A stretch of DNA of 64,000 nucleotides from Parasponia andersonii (GCA_002914805.1 JXTB01000041.1:917240-981239); one strand, 5' to 3'; counted from the first letter of the stretch, positions 23,901 to 36,500 are shown. The notes: generated by a model from the letters alone, not told the origin. Program-made: numbers and translations.

Positions 23901-24895
23901 TCTTACTCTTATATGTTGATGACATGTTAATTGCATCAACAAATAAGATAGAAATTTAAGACTTAAAGACTAAGCTAAGTGTGGAATTTGAAATGAAAGA
24001 TTTAGGGAAAGCTAAGAAAATTTTAGGTATGGAGCTAGTTAGAGACAGATCTATGAAGAAAATATTTGTGTCTCAAGCTAGATATACAGAAAAAGTGCTA
24101 AGAAAATTTTTAATGTTTGCTACAAAAGAAGTAACTACTCCTCTAGCACAACACTTCAGGCTTTCAGCTCAATTGTCGCCTTCTACAGATGAAGAAATGA
24201 GAAAGATGGAAAAGGTTCCATATGCTAGTGCAGTAGGAAGTTTAATGTACCTAATAGTATGCACTAGACCAGATTTAGCTCATTCAGTAAGTGTAGTCAG
24301 TAGGTATATGACAAATCCTGGTCCTCTTCATTGGGAAGCTGTCAAATGGGTGTTAAGGTACATTAAAAGAACAAAGAATTATAGTCTATTTTTTGGGAAT
24401 ACAAGGAGATCAGAAAGTAAGTTGTAAGGGTTTTGTGATTCAGATTACTCAGTAGATTTGGATAAGAGAAGGTCACTAACAGGTTACTTGTTTATATTGT
24501 GTGGAAGTACTATTAGTTGGAAGGCTTCTCTACAGTTAGTTGTAGCACTTTCAACAACTAAAGCTGAGTATATGGCCATCACAGAAGCAACTAAGGAGGC
24601 CTTGTGGTTAAAGGGACTAGTTAATGAGTTTGGATTGAAGCAAGGTCATGTGATTCTCTGGTGTGACAGTCACAGTGCTATCTGCTTAACAAAGAATCAG
24701 ATGTTTCATGAAAAGACTAAACATATTGATGTTCGATTTCATTTTATTAGAGACATAATTTCTACTGGAAAAGTGAAAGTAAGGAAGGTGCATACAGATG
24801 ATAATCTTGCTGATATAATCACTAACCCAGTGACTTCAGTTAAGTTTAAGAAGTGTTTGAACTTAATTGGTGTTACTGGCTATACTCTTAGGTAA
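20922..24895 (+). pseudogene. Copia gag-pol polyprotein, inactivated
   Basis: One ancestral reading frame can be followed from 20922 to the terminal TAA at 24893. Gag (FDGSGDFSSWRKKM) is followed by a zinc knuckle near 21625 in which the family's His and last Cys are both Tyr. The protease has WILDSG (21789). The integrase has an HHCC region near 22190-22305 and the catalytic core from 22368. The reverse transcriptase has YGLKQAPRQWY (about 23772) and YVDD (23912-23923), and RNase H/C-terminal has WCDSHSAICL (about 24658). Breaks: stops at 21105, 21600, 22743, 23162, 23183, 23378, 23957 and 24425, plus a one-base frame change near 22835, after which the frame shifts from 0 to 2. Stops are TAA or TAG from single-base change; there are no large deletions. 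Confidence 0.93.
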
Positions 24896-24958
24896 TAAAG
24901 GCAAAAAATGCTGATGGTATTGTCAAGACACAGAAGCAGACTAACTAATCTGAAGACC

Positions 24959-24970
24959 AAGGTGGAGATT
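24959..24970 (+). other. Polypurine tract of the copia element
   Basis: AAGGTGGAGATT directly abuts the 3' LTR start at 24971. Confidence 0.8.
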
Positions 24971-25424
24971 TGTTGAAGCTGCTGGTCATTAAATCAGTTA
25001 ATATTTAATTAGTTATTTTTCAGCAACAGAGTTAGTTGTTAATCTACTGATTATTAGAGTTAGTTGGTGTACACGTGTATTGGTTAAAGGGTGTATAAAT
25101 AGCTCTATAACTCTGGAGTAGAACAGAATATAGAAGGGATATTTAGCTGTAAGGGTCAAGGAAGAAAAACATTCTGGTTGTAAAGTCTCTTTGAACTATT
25201 GTGAGAAAGGGTGTAAATGAAACTGAGCAGAGTGTTGAGAATTTCTTAATTCGTAGCTGGTACTGTAAACTTTGTACTGAAATCATTGTTTATAGTGGAT
25301 TGATAGTGCTTGAGGCAAACTGGATGTAGATCTCTGTTCTAGAGATTGAACTAGTATAAAATCGGTCTTCAAATATTGCTTTATTTTACTGATTTTAGTT
25401 AAGGTTCGTCTTTCAATCATCACA
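24971..25424 (+). repeat. 3' LTR of the copia element
   Basis: 454 bp with canonical TG...CA ends, followed by target copy TATAC. Confidence 0.93.
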
Positions 25425-25429
25425 TATAC

Positions 25430-26569
25430 AAACAAACGACATGTTATATTTGTTGAGATTCTAGGAGTTTAGTAGTATAAAATCGTTTGTGATTCTTTCT
25501 TTTTTTTTTTTTTTGGTTTGATTACCTTATTGTATATCAGCTATGAGATCGTTGGTACGATTAGATGTAATTATATGTCTGTAAACGAGAGTGATTGTAT
25601 GTTACTAGTATACAGGAGCATGGACAAGACACGTGAGATAGTATTTGAAAGACCAAGGGGGTGTTTGGCAAGCACACTTAAAAACTGTTTTCTGTTCTGA
25701 AAAACAAAAAAGTTGTTTCCTGGGAACAACTATAGTCGTTTGGCCCTGTTTTCTGGGAACAGCTTTTAAAAACAAAGTTAAAATAATAATAATAAACCAA
25801 AAACAGAGAAGAATTCTTGGTCAACCTGGTTGTTTCATCTCTTTCGGTACCGTTTTCCATTTTTTCTTTCTTTTTTTTTTTTTAGCAACTTATTGATTAT
25901 CAGGTGAGATTAACGTGGCTGAACAACGTTATCCTTCATTTTAGCTCTGCTTGTTTCTCATTTATGTATTTTTAAGCATTCACAAATATGAAAAAAAGGC
26001 ATCGATGATATTATTCACTCAATATCTGAGTTTGAGAGGAACTAGACCCTCAAAGTGCTAGAAAATTATTTTTTATTTCATTTTATTTTCAGTAGTAAAA
26101 TTGTATAACTTAATTTTAGGAAATCCTCCTCTTTATATTGGTTTTCCGCCAACAAGAAAACATGAATGAAAAGTATATCATTCTTCAAATCTTATTTTCA
26201 AGTTGGTACCATAGGTAATCCTGGAAAATAAAATAAAATAAAATCAAACCATAGCTAAATACTTGAATATCTAAACCACTGTGAATCAAAAATATCAAAA
26301 CCTGCAATCTGAAACCTAGAAACTCTTATAAAAATCCAAGTCACTAAAAAAATCAAAACCTAAGATCTCATAGAAATCTGCGAAAAAATGCTCAATCAAC
26401 TAATGTACATGTCGCCACCGTGAGTTCTTAAAACCACTGCGTCGCCTCACAATCAACCACCGTGCCACCTTCGTGAGTCATCGAAACCACTGTGCTGCCT
26501 CACAATCGACCACAATCCTACCGTCAAAATTGACCTTTATCGACCCTTCTTCACCTAGTTTGTTTTCTA
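25430..26569. other. Intergenic, no gene seen
   Basis: Contains a GGGGGTGTTTGGCAAGCAC sequence at 25659-25677, a word often seen at ends of plant DNA transposons, but no matching inverted end was found nearby. Two imperfect ~50-bp copies at 26413-26462 and 26464-26514 share AAACCACTG(C/T) and CCTCACAATC(A/G)ACCAC. Confidence 0.4.
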
Positions 26570-26990
26570 GTGGGAAAAATTTATGAATACCCATTTTTAA
26601 TTTTTATTTCATAAATTCTCACTTTTATACTCGGAGAAATATAGATCATCATTATTTTACATATAAAATATATAAATACATTTTATACATTAAAAATTAT
26701 ACTAAAAATTAGCAAATATTTTAAAATGTATACTGTAAGTCAAATTATAATAAAAAATATAAATCGTGATAAACATTTACATTATAAATATATACTGTTA
26801 ATATTTTATAAATGAAAAGTATACATCATGGATAAAATTTACATTATAAATATAAATCACTCATATTTTACATATAAAATTTGGACCATAAAAATGGATA
26901 TTTTTGAAAGAAAAATTCAAAATAGATATTTATGAAAATAAATTTTAAAAACGAGTATTAAGCCTAAATTTCTCATTTCTTGAATCCATC
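26570..26990. mobile_element. Degenerate inverted-repeat element
   Basis: The left end (ATGAATACCCATTTTTAATT, TTTATTTCATAAAT) resembles the complement of the right end (TTAATACTCGTTTTTAAAAT, TTTATTTTCATAAATA) over about 60 bp. TTTACATATAAAAT blocks also occur on both sides. The interior repeats ATTTACATTATAAATAT. About 420 bp, non-coding. Very AT-rich, so some of the match may be compositional. Confidence 0.45.
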
Positions 26991-27222
26991 CATCCAGTGC
27001 AAGGAATTGTAATCTATTAAGTTTAGGTCTAGGGCTAGATCCAATAACTAAACAAGGCATGTACTTTCAAGTCTAGGCCATTCAATAACTAAAGCCATTT
27101 TTATATATTATTTATTCTTGCCTCGAATTAGACATATATATATATATAATGAAAAAAAAAAGGGAAAGAAAGAGGAAGATAAAAAAAGAAATTGAAAAAA
27201 GGGATTTAAAAAAGGAGAAGGA

Positions 27223-28905
27223 TGAGTAAAAAAACCATTGAATCATCTGAGACAAAATCTACGCCTGGGGTTGTGCAGTCTAAAGGTAAATTTAATGCAA
27301 GAATAATTCTCAATGGATCAAATTATAATGTTTGGTCCTAACTAATGAAGATACACATCGTTGAGAGAGAAAAACTCTCATATATTTGTAACAAGACAAA
27401 ATTACTTATTGAATTATATAGATACGAAAAATGGTATGCTGAAAATTAAAAGGTAAAGAGAGGGTTGTTAATGTACATGAGTCCATAAATCATGAAATAT
27501 TACTTACGTTTATCCACCGCTCAAAAATTCTGGAGTACATTCTCAAAGGCTTTCTATAATAGAATTGATGAAATGCAAGTTTTCAATTTGAATCAAAAGG
27601 TCATCACTGCTAGACAAAATGATAAGTTTCTCTCAACATATTATGGAGAGTTGACTGAGATTGAGAATTAGATCATTGAGATAAATATAGTCCTAAAAGA
27701 CCCCAATGAAATTGCAGCATACTAAAAATCCATTGAATGACTACGGGTACACATCTTTCTTGCTATCTTGGATGGTGACTTTGAACAAATTGGAAGAGAG
27801 ATTCTATACAAAGATTTGAAAGAATGCTACATGTTAGTTTGATGAGAGGCAGTATGTCATGCTACTTTCAAAAGAGAATCTGATAATCCTGATATCTCAA
27901 CTATGGTAGCTCGACAAAGATCAACTCAAAATTGGAAGATCATTCCAAAACCAACCACCCGAAGACGATCCCTAGTACTAATAAGTCTATCTTCAAATGC
28001 AATTACTGAAATAAGACTGGTAATACCCAGAGTTGATGCTTTGAACTGGTGGGATATATAGAATGGTGGAGTCATAATTGCAATCAATGGAAGAAGGATT
28101 CCAAGAAGACCTCAATTGCCGGTAGTTGCTGTAAAAAAGGAAGGCTTCTACAAATAATGGTAGCAAAATTTTAAATATTTCTGCACTTGTTATTAATAGT
28201 ACAAGAATAATTGATTCTGGTACTATAGATCATATGAATTTTAATTCTAGACAAGTCTTACTCCTTAAACCTTTCTCTCAAAAAATTGTTTCCACAACCA
28301 ACATTAGCACGACCCTAGTTATTGGGGGAAGGATCCTTAACACTTACTAATAATTTTAATTTGGATTCAGTTTTAGTTGTTCCATCTTTAGATTACAGTC
28401 TTTTGTTAGTTTCTTAAATCAATGTAGCCTTATATTGTATTATCGTTTTTTAGCTTGAATTTTGTATATTTAAGGACATCCAAATGAGACAGATGATTAG
28501 TTATGGTATTATGCGAGAGAAACTATATTTGGATTTGCATTCAAAGGATTCCAACAAATTTTGGCAAACTTTGATAGTAGATGGGTCTGAGGGGAAGAAA
28601 AGAATCTGAAATTTGTTAGTGGCATCGATGTCTGAGGCATACTTTGTTTGGTTACTTAAAAAAATTATTTCCTAATTTGGTTGCAAAATGTGATATTTCT
28701 AGTTTTTGCCATAATAATTATTAATTAGCAAAAACCTATCATACTTTGATTAAGTTAATTTTGAATAAAAGTCTACTTCTTTTTATGGTTATATATTTTG
28801 ATGTTTGGGGCCTACCTAAAGGCAAAACTTTGAATAAAGCACATTAGTTTGTTATTTTCATTGATGATTGTACCAGAATGTGGCATAGTTGTGTCTAATA
28901 AAATC
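27223..28905 (+). pseudogene. Copia gag-protease-integrase fragment, heavily decayed
   Basis: Starting at an ATG at 27223, broken frames encode a recognisable copia gag of a different family from the full-length element: LNGSNYNVWS then a stop, YEKWYAEN, FWSTFSKAFYNRIDEMQVF, YYGELTEI and LAILDGDFEQIGREIL. A protease-like IIDSGTIDHM follows near 28209. Near 28793-28890 an integrase-core-like FDVWGLPKGKTLN and FVIFIDDCTRMWHSC appear. There is no reverse transcriptase or RNase H, and no LTRs were recognised. Many stops and frame changes are present, several as TAA within otherwise conserved words. A truncated, long-dead insertion. Confidence 0.8.
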
Positions 28906-29124
28906 GAAAGGTGATCTGAACTTTTTTTTTCTCAAAATTTTCGTAAAATGATTAGAACTCAATACAATGCAAAGGTGTAAGCTAAGTCTAAATTATTAAA
29001 CTTGGTTCATTTTCATGTATATTTTATTTTAAAATCTTTTATTTAAAAATCTTCTGTTTTTGTATTTAGTCAGTTTGATTATTATTATTATTATTGTTGT
29101 TACTATTTTAGCTTTTATTATCCT

Positions 29125-29840
29125 CGCAACTACAACGGTGGAAAAATCGATATTTTTAGCAAAATATCGGCTGAAATATAGCTCAGGCCATGGTCTCGAT
29201 ATAGATATCACAAGGAGAAAACAATTTGCCAGAATATCGGGACAATATTAGAGAAATATCGTTAAATGTCAATATCAGTACCAATATCGAAAAAATTGTT
29301 CATAAATCTTCCAAATAATCATGGAAAATATAAAAAATATCAGTAACACCAGGAAATTCATGATTTAAAAAAAGAAAAACACACTTTTTTAATATATTTT
29401 TTCACTATTATTAGATCAAGTACAATATATAAATGACATTTATACTTTAGACAAGGAGGGAAAAAAAGAAACAAAAGAAGAATCAAGTACAATAATTATA
29501 GTTAAGCATTACAATAATTATTGAAAAGTTTTACACTATATTAAGCTATAAGTATGCTACTTTTTACAAAAGAAAAAGCTAATTTATTGGTGAATTGTTG
29601 AATGATTTAACATTTTTAAAAATTTTATTAAGTAATTTTATAATTTTATCTAATTATTTGTGATTTTTTGGAAAATTTCTGCAGATATCAATATTATTCC
29701 TGATATTTTTGTAAAATTAGTGTACTGAAATTTCCACCAAAACTGATATTTTTGTCCTTGATATTATCCTCGATATTTTTGTAAAATCAGTGCACCGAAA
29801 TTTCCACCAAAACTGATATTTTTATCCTTGATACAAACTA
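29125..29840. mobile_element. Inverted-repeat element rich in ATATCG words, with internal tandem duplication
   Basis: The left end (GGTGGAAAAATCGATATTTT, then AAAATATCGG) resembles the complement of the right part (GGTGGAAATTTCGGTGCACT, then ACAAAAATATCGAGG). Near the right end a ~70-bp unit is duplicated in tandem (29701-29770 and 29771-29832), both copies carrying AAATTTCCACCAAAACTGAT. Non-coding. Confidence 0.5.
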
Positions 29841-30104
29841 TGGGGAAATTGTTAAAATCAAACGACAAGCTGTTAAATTAGAAACAATATGTCACCTATG
29901 TTACTGGCAAATATTGAAAACGACAGAATTACAGCAGAAAAATATATTACGAACGACAAATCGATAGTTCTTCTATTTTTTTTGAATTTCTTTTGAATAT
30001 GCCACCGGTTAGTGTTTATTATCTAATCTAATGTTAAGGTGACAAAAACAATCCTACGACTCATAATCATGCTGACAACCCATTGTTTCATTTGCTAGAG
30101 TGCG

Positions 30105-30581
30105 TATTTTTTTATATCTTGCATTTTGATTTATCAATATTAATTTTCAGAATTAAAACTTAAAATAAATTTATATTTTCTCAATTCTATCATTGGGTTT
30201 ATTATAATATTTTTGAAAACTTTTAAGATATATACTCTAGTACTTAATTTAAATTTAAAACTTAATGAGATTAATAGCTAAAAGAACAGATATTAAAAAA
30301 ATAGTAATTTAAACAATGCAAAACTTATAAATATTAAATGTTATTTACAAATATATTTATTAATTTTAGTTAAGTTTTAAATTTAAACTTCTTTTAAAAT
30401 ATATATTTTAAATTTTAAAAAATATTTTAGTAAACATAATGATAAAAATTGATGTTTGACCCATAGAGAATATAAATTTATTAAAAATTATAAATCTGAA
30501 ATCAATGTTAATAATAACCAAATCTTAAGATATAAAGTGAATAAATAGTCAAAATATAATGTATAAAAATATAATTATCCC
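30105..30581. mobile_element. Long inverted-repeat element, family A copy 2
   Basis: The right arm (ATATAAATTTATTAAAAATT through AATAATAACCAAATCTTAAG, AAAGTGAATAAATAGTCAAA and GTATAAAAATATAATTATCC) aligns along its length with the right arm of the element at 19146-19493. The left arm matches that element's left arm but lacks an internal block of roughly 45 bp. The interior is longer than in copy 1. Non-coding. Confidence 0.6.
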
Positions 30582-30781
30582 AAGATAAAATGACGTCACT
30601 TCTACTCAAACACTGAATCATGATTGACGCCCCAACAGGAAGAATAAGGATATATTGCACTACATTTTTGATCGATTCCTTCATATTTGTACATTTCCTA
30701 TACAGTTATAAGTACATAAATCAGTAGAATAATCTTATCACACCATGATTTTCCTTTTGTTTATTACAACTACTATAAGTA

Positions 30782-33592
30782 CTATCTCCTCAAGCGTATC
30801 ATCCCTTCACAAGCTAATGTCCCCTCAAGATCTCCAATAACTCTTGCTATTCTAACTTCAAGACCTCTTTGAACATCATGAAAGAGTGTTCTAACACTGT
30901 CAGCAAAGCGATTCATGTTGAAACCGCCTGTGGGTTTTTCGAGCTCCTCTGCAGCCCCAACTAGGCCAGAAGTAATCTTGGATTGGATTTCCATCACCTT
31001 CTGTCCTGTTGCAACTATATATCTCTGAAGCTGAAATGTTTCCTCTAGGAAGTGCTCTAGTTTTTTGGTCTTTTCTTTTGTTCTTGCAGTGTTGGAATCT
31101 CTTCGGCTTAGTTCTAGATCACTCTCATGCTGCAAGTCAAGAATCAGAAACTCATATGTCATATCAGATGAGCATGTTTCTCAACTGCCAAAAGGGTTTG
31201 AACTTTAGCATTTCATGGTTGTAAAAACATTAAATTAGTCTAAAAACAAAACAAGTAATAATGATATATGAAGTATGCAATTGAAAAACGCTGTAACTCA
31301 AGAACATGAGCTTACCATTCGTTTGCAAAGGTCATCAACCTTGCTTTGGAGAGATTGGTACCTGCCAACTTGTTTATTCAGCAAAGACATTAATGACACA
31401 AAATCTTTTACACCAGTTTCTCCGTCATCATTAGTTTCTTTATTATCTCCACTACTTTCTTGATTTCCTCTCAACCTTTCAAGCATAATGAGTTGTTGCT
31501 TCAATCTCTTGAGCTTGTAGGAAACGCCGAGAGCATGAAGATCCATCCTCCATTCAGAGCTATTTGTTTTACTCAACTGTTGTTGAATTGGTGACGGTAA
31601 CTTTTCAGCTGAATCTATTTCCACTGGACTTGAACTTCCCTTCTCAGAAGAACCTCCATGGGAAACACAGTCTTTCTGTTCGTCGAACTCTTTGTCAGGA
31701 GACTGTACTGTCAAGATCACGTTAGTGTTTCTTGACTGATTACCGGACAGGACTTCGTTGTCTCTCCCCTCGCCTTCCTCTTGAGACATTTCAACAGAAA
31801 TTGTCTTTGTTTCTTGCTCTTCTGGCTCAATTGGCTGTCTCTTTACAGCCTTAATCTGTGACCAACTGGCGTCATCATGTGCTTCTGCTGAATCGTGTGA
31901 ACTTGAATTGAAGTTGTTCTTCTGGAAATTTAGAGACCTTATCTGTGCCACAAACTGCTCTTTCAAGGAAGTTAGTTCTTCTTCCCGCTCCAACAACAAT
32001 GCTTCCATCTTGATGTTGTTATGTCTTAGCTGTAGCAGTTCTTTGTTCAGTCCCTCAACATGGGACTGCAGTCGTTTTGACTCTAGTTCCATGCTTAGCA
32101 TCCTCCAACGAAAAGCTTCTAATTTCTCATCTTTGAGTCTCAATTGTTCTACGAAAGCATCTATCTCTAGGTGATGCCTCTGTTCAATTACAGCTGCATA
32201 CCTCTCTGCTTCTGAGCGAACCCAACTTTCGATCTGTTTAGCGTCAGCTAAAATGAACAAAAGCAAGACCAAAACAAATAAAACACAATTAGAAAGTGGA
32301 ACATAAGCATAAATTACAACCAATATATCATCTCTAACCAACTAATCCAATGTCCCCAATAGGAAAATGAGTAATTTGCTCTTACCGTCTTCGTTGGTGC
32401 GAAGTGAGTAGCTGTCAAAAGGGGGAGAAAAACCTTCAGACTCATTCCTGAACTCGGAATGCTCAAACTCAAGAAGAGCATCACTTGGATTTGACTTGTT
32501 ATGGCCAATATGTGAAAGAGATGAAGAATGCAATCCTCTTTCACCCGAAACAGTCTCCAATCTAGAGTTTCCTTGTTTTGCCAACATGTTTCTCAATGAA
32601 TGCCTCTCTTGTCTAGTCTCGGAAACTGCCTTCCACCTTTCTGTTTCTAGCTCAGCTTGCTTCCTTTTAGCCTTTGATAACTTGACCTCCTTCAAAAGCA
32701 TCTGCTTCTCTGCTGTATCTATCTTGGATTTCCTCAGTGTTGCTGATAGGATCTTGTCCTTCTGTTCCAAATCCTTGTGCATCTTTAAAACCTCAGCGGA
32801 CAGCTTTTGGACCATCAAAACAGATTCTTCCTTCTGCTTTAAGACGGAATCAAGCTCCCGCTTTTTGGCTTCAACTTGCCTTATTGCTCTACTCATATCA
32901 GCTTCAAGATGCCTTTGGTTTGACACAAGCTCAATGAAGGCAGTTTTGTGCTTCCGAAGCTCAGAAGAATGCTCTTGCGATTCGCGCTTAGCTTTTTCTC
33001 TCAACTCTTCAGCTAAATTCTCGGTCTCCTCTAACTTTTCTTCTATTTCTTTCCTCTTCTCACCCTCTTCCTCCAAAGCCTTGTCCTTAGTTTGCACCAA
33101 ATTCTCCATTTCGTTCAGCTTATCATTCATTTCAGATACTGCTTGGTCCTTCTTTTTCTCAAGAAACCTCAGCTCACTCATCAAGGCTCCAATATGCTGC
33201 CGAAGTTTCTTCCTTTCAATCAACCAGCTCTGCTCCTGAGCAGCAAAGATGCTCACAACTTTTTCATTTGCTTTCGCATCCTCGTGCCTTATTCTCTTCA
33301 GCTCAGCGATATCTCTTTCGGCGTTCTTAAGCTTAAGCAGAATCTCAGAACTTTTCTCACCATCACCTCCTTCTCTTTGAACTCTCCACACAAGCAACCC
33401 CAAGAGTTGGGCAATTCCTTGAAGCATCTTCTCTCTTATGTCACACCATCTTTCGTCTTCCATATCATGAGGTAATGACAAGAGACGAACAGCGAAAAAT
33501 GCACAAGAAACACCAAAATACATGGGATACAGGCTATCACTCTTATCTTCTGGGGAAAAAGAGTTTGAACTGGGGACCACCTTCTCCTCCAT
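30782..33592 (-). CDS. Long plant coiled-coil protein (family not named with certainty)
   Basis: Three exons (32386-33592, 31316-32247, 30782-31129) with GT-AG introns of 138 and 186 bp give 828 residues; both junctions keep frame. An N-terminal hydrophobic stretch YPMYFGVSCAFFAVRLLS (about residues 18-35) could be a membrane-associated segment. Next comes a WCDIREKMLQGIAQLLGLLVW helix, then several hundred residues of charged heptad-like sequence (about 80-520). The segment WVRSEAERYAAVIEQRHHL, starting just after the first intron, is a very well-conserved plant motif, as is the last-exon block with TGGFNMNRFADSVRTLF near the C-terminus. Homologues are often labelled USO1-like or myosin-heavy-chain-like, which reflects coiled coil only. 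Cellular role unknown. The ATG at 33592 was chosen because the upstream in-frame sequence is poly-Phe-like leader. Confidence 0.82.
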
Positions 33593-36500
33593 TACTCGGA
33601 TGTTTTCTTCCTCTGGTTTGAATGAAAAAAAAAAAAGGAGAAACAAAAATATCAAATGGGAATTTCAAGGTTTAAATGAAAGAACTAAAAAGTTTCAAGA
33701 ACAACATGAGAATTGGAAGAAAGCTACCTAATTCAACTAACCATAAAGATATAAAGTTAGCAGTAAATGTTATACCATAATCAATAATAACCCAGATGAA
33801 TTAAATGTTCAAAGAACCATGAGAATAATTGAGAGACACCATTTTCTCAGAAGATTCAAACTTTATAGAAGAACTTACAGGAGGTTATTACAATTTCTTC
33901 AGCTTAAAACCAGTAACAAAAGCCTCTTGGGGAGCAAATTGCAGCTTTCCAGCGGAGATCCTAAGGCATTAGCCAGACTAGACCCAAAACTGCATAAAAA
34001 GTCCAAGCATATATGTGATGTGTGCGTTTCCCATAATAAAAGTGGCCAGAGAAAGCCAAAAGCAACGGAGTTTACACGTGTGTTACTCCAGAATCCGTTA
34101 AAAAGTTCTGTACTTTTAACATGATAGAAAGAGAAGAAAAGAAAAAAAAACAAACATAAAAAAGAAAATTGTTCCCTGGTTTTCAGTGAAAGACTGACCC
34201 CAAAGAACCCCACTTGCTCTTCCTTTTCACTCACTCACCAACCTTTTTCTCCTCTCAAAATGTCATGACTGCAATAGCAAGCAAAAGTTTCTAGATTCCT
34301 GGTTGTTTGTCACCATTACTGACAAGAAAAGTGAGGTTGATGTGAAAAAAAGAAATTCATATATCAATCAAATATTCACCTCAATATTTGTATATTACTA
34401 TTTTTCCAGAGTGGCTTCCCTGTATTTTTACACTCAAATAAAAAATCTTATAACATATTATGAAAAGTACTAGCAAAAGACTACAAACATAAAGTTCCAT
34501 TTTTAATGGTACTGAAATGGATGTCTTTGTTTCCATTTCCTTCACTACAACCAAGAGGAACTATTAAAAAAAAAAAAAAAAAAACAGAAAGAGAACTAGA
34601 TATTTTGCAGTATTTATCACACCCCTAAATCAGGCTAAATAAAACGGCTAAATATTCTACTTGGCTTAATTAAACAGGAAATTCCCACCGACCCCCTTGT
34701 TTTGTTTCTTCTCAAAAAACAGAAATTAACAATGTATAACATCTATGAAACTATGAATATAATAAAACATAGAATAATAATTAATGTAAACAGATATATA
34801 ATACAGACACATGTACCTGCCTAAGGTTCCAATTGAACTAAATTTGCGGAGGAGCAGCTTGTGCCAATGATAAGAACAAGAAATGAATAAAATGGCCGTC
34901 AGAATCATAATGATAATAACACCTAAGAAAACAGGTCTTCATGGATCCAAAAAGATTATTAGCTTCTGCTCGAGTTGCTCCCTTGGCTGAGACCTGTAAA
35001 CTATGAAGTGGGTATGTGTTCAATACCAAAGTTATACATACAAACATTCATTGTACATCAAAAAAGCAAACCGAAACATATATATATATATATATAGGAA
35101 GATATGGCCAACTACTATACACATATTAGCTTTTAACATTTCAAGATCTGCCCTTGGAATCTGGACTCTTTGATGCCTGATTCATTTCATTATAACTTAA
35201 GCAATCTCTCTCTTACTCTTTCTCTCTCATACTGTCATACGATGTGTAATATTTTCTGCAATAAAGAAAAGGAGAAAACAAGGAGGAAGAATAAACTAAG
35301 GGTCACAATCAAGTGAGGACATTTGTGGGCACACCCCATGTTCTTCATCATGAAATTCGAAAAGAAAAGTAAAGTAAAGTAAAGTTTCTCTTGGGCCCAC
35401 CTTAAAAAATAAAATAAACAACAACAATAATAATAATAATAATAATAATAATATCTCCTTGTTATTGATTTGAGCTTGTGCTTCTATACAAATCCCAACC
35501 TCCATAAAAGTGGCATGACATTCAGTTGAAAAACTTTGCTTTAAATTCCATGCATAAATAGCATTCAACCATTTCTGCGTACAATATGCTCTGCACAAAA
35601 ATATCATTTCTTATTTTTGGAATCTGCAGATGTGGGTCACACTTGTTATTTTTTTTTTTTTTAAATAAAGTTTTCACTGACTCGGTTCTTAATTTTTGCC
35701 CTCTTGTAAGTTCCTTTTGTCTTCTAGTCTTCAACATTTTTCAATCCCTTTTATTAATCTCATCAGTCGATCAAGTAAACAAATAATAAAAAAAAAAGGC
35801 AAACTAATAATTGGAGTGAGTGAAGTGAATATAATGCACATTGCACAACCAGGGAAATTAAATGACCAAATTATTGGCTAAATATATGAAAAAAGAAATG
35901 GAAAAAAAAAACATTGTGGACGAATAAAAAAGCATGGTCGGTATTGTAGGATATCTCATTTTCAAGTATGTCCCACTTTATTAAATATAATGATATCTGA
36001 TTCTCAGTAGTAGTTAAACAAAGTTGCAAAATTTGGACGAAATCCATTCATAGATTCGACTGATTAATACCAGAAATAAATCAAAGACACTATTTGGTAA
36101 GGACATGATAATTATCTTTATTTTGTTTCCTTCTAAATCTAGTTATTCGGTAATTGGGCCCGAAAAGACATTACTGGGCCGAAATAGTATAGTCCATGAG
36201 ATTGAAATTGCTTTTGTGGCCCAGAAACAGAGCCTAGAGACCCGAGGCCCTTCTAGACGTGAAAAGAAAACTACCCGCGAAGAGTAGAAAACAACTCAAG
36301 AAAAGCAAAGCTTTGCTAACCTGCGCCGAACCCAAACCCAAAACGACAAGAAAGTTCTCGTCGTATATAATTCTACAAATATGGGTCCCACCGATTTTGT
36401 ATACGTGGCAATATTTGTTCGCAAACCACGGACACGTATCGTGCACCGCTTCACACCCAACATGGGATTTCACTAACCTACGCCGGGGGCCGCAAAGTCT

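Larger units (their letters stand above)
20280..25424 (+). mobile_element. Ty1/copia LTR retrotransposon, full-length but decayed
   Basis: The 5' LTR is 20280-20745 and the 3' LTR 24971-25424; the latter starts TGTTGAAGC and ends ATCACA. A primer-binding site TGGTATCAGAGA (initiator-Met tRNA type) starts at 20749, and a polypurine tract AAGGTGGAGATT precedes the 3' LTR. The flanks carry near-identical 5-bp target copies, CATAC (20275-20279) and TATAC (25425-25429). The internal order gag, protease, integrase, reverse transcriptase, RNase H is that of Ty1/copia. The coding region is broken by eight stops and a frameshift, so this copy cannot make its own proteins. Confidence 0.95.

Noticed and set aside
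25659-25800. GGGGGTGTTTGG word suggesting a DNA transposon end
   Set aside because: No inverted partner or target duplication identified within the neighbouring kilobases.
32496-33239. 247-residue plus-strand ORF, Ser/Phe/Cys-rich
   Set aside because: Antisense shadow of the coiled-coil gene; its composition is that of complementary Glu/Lys codons.
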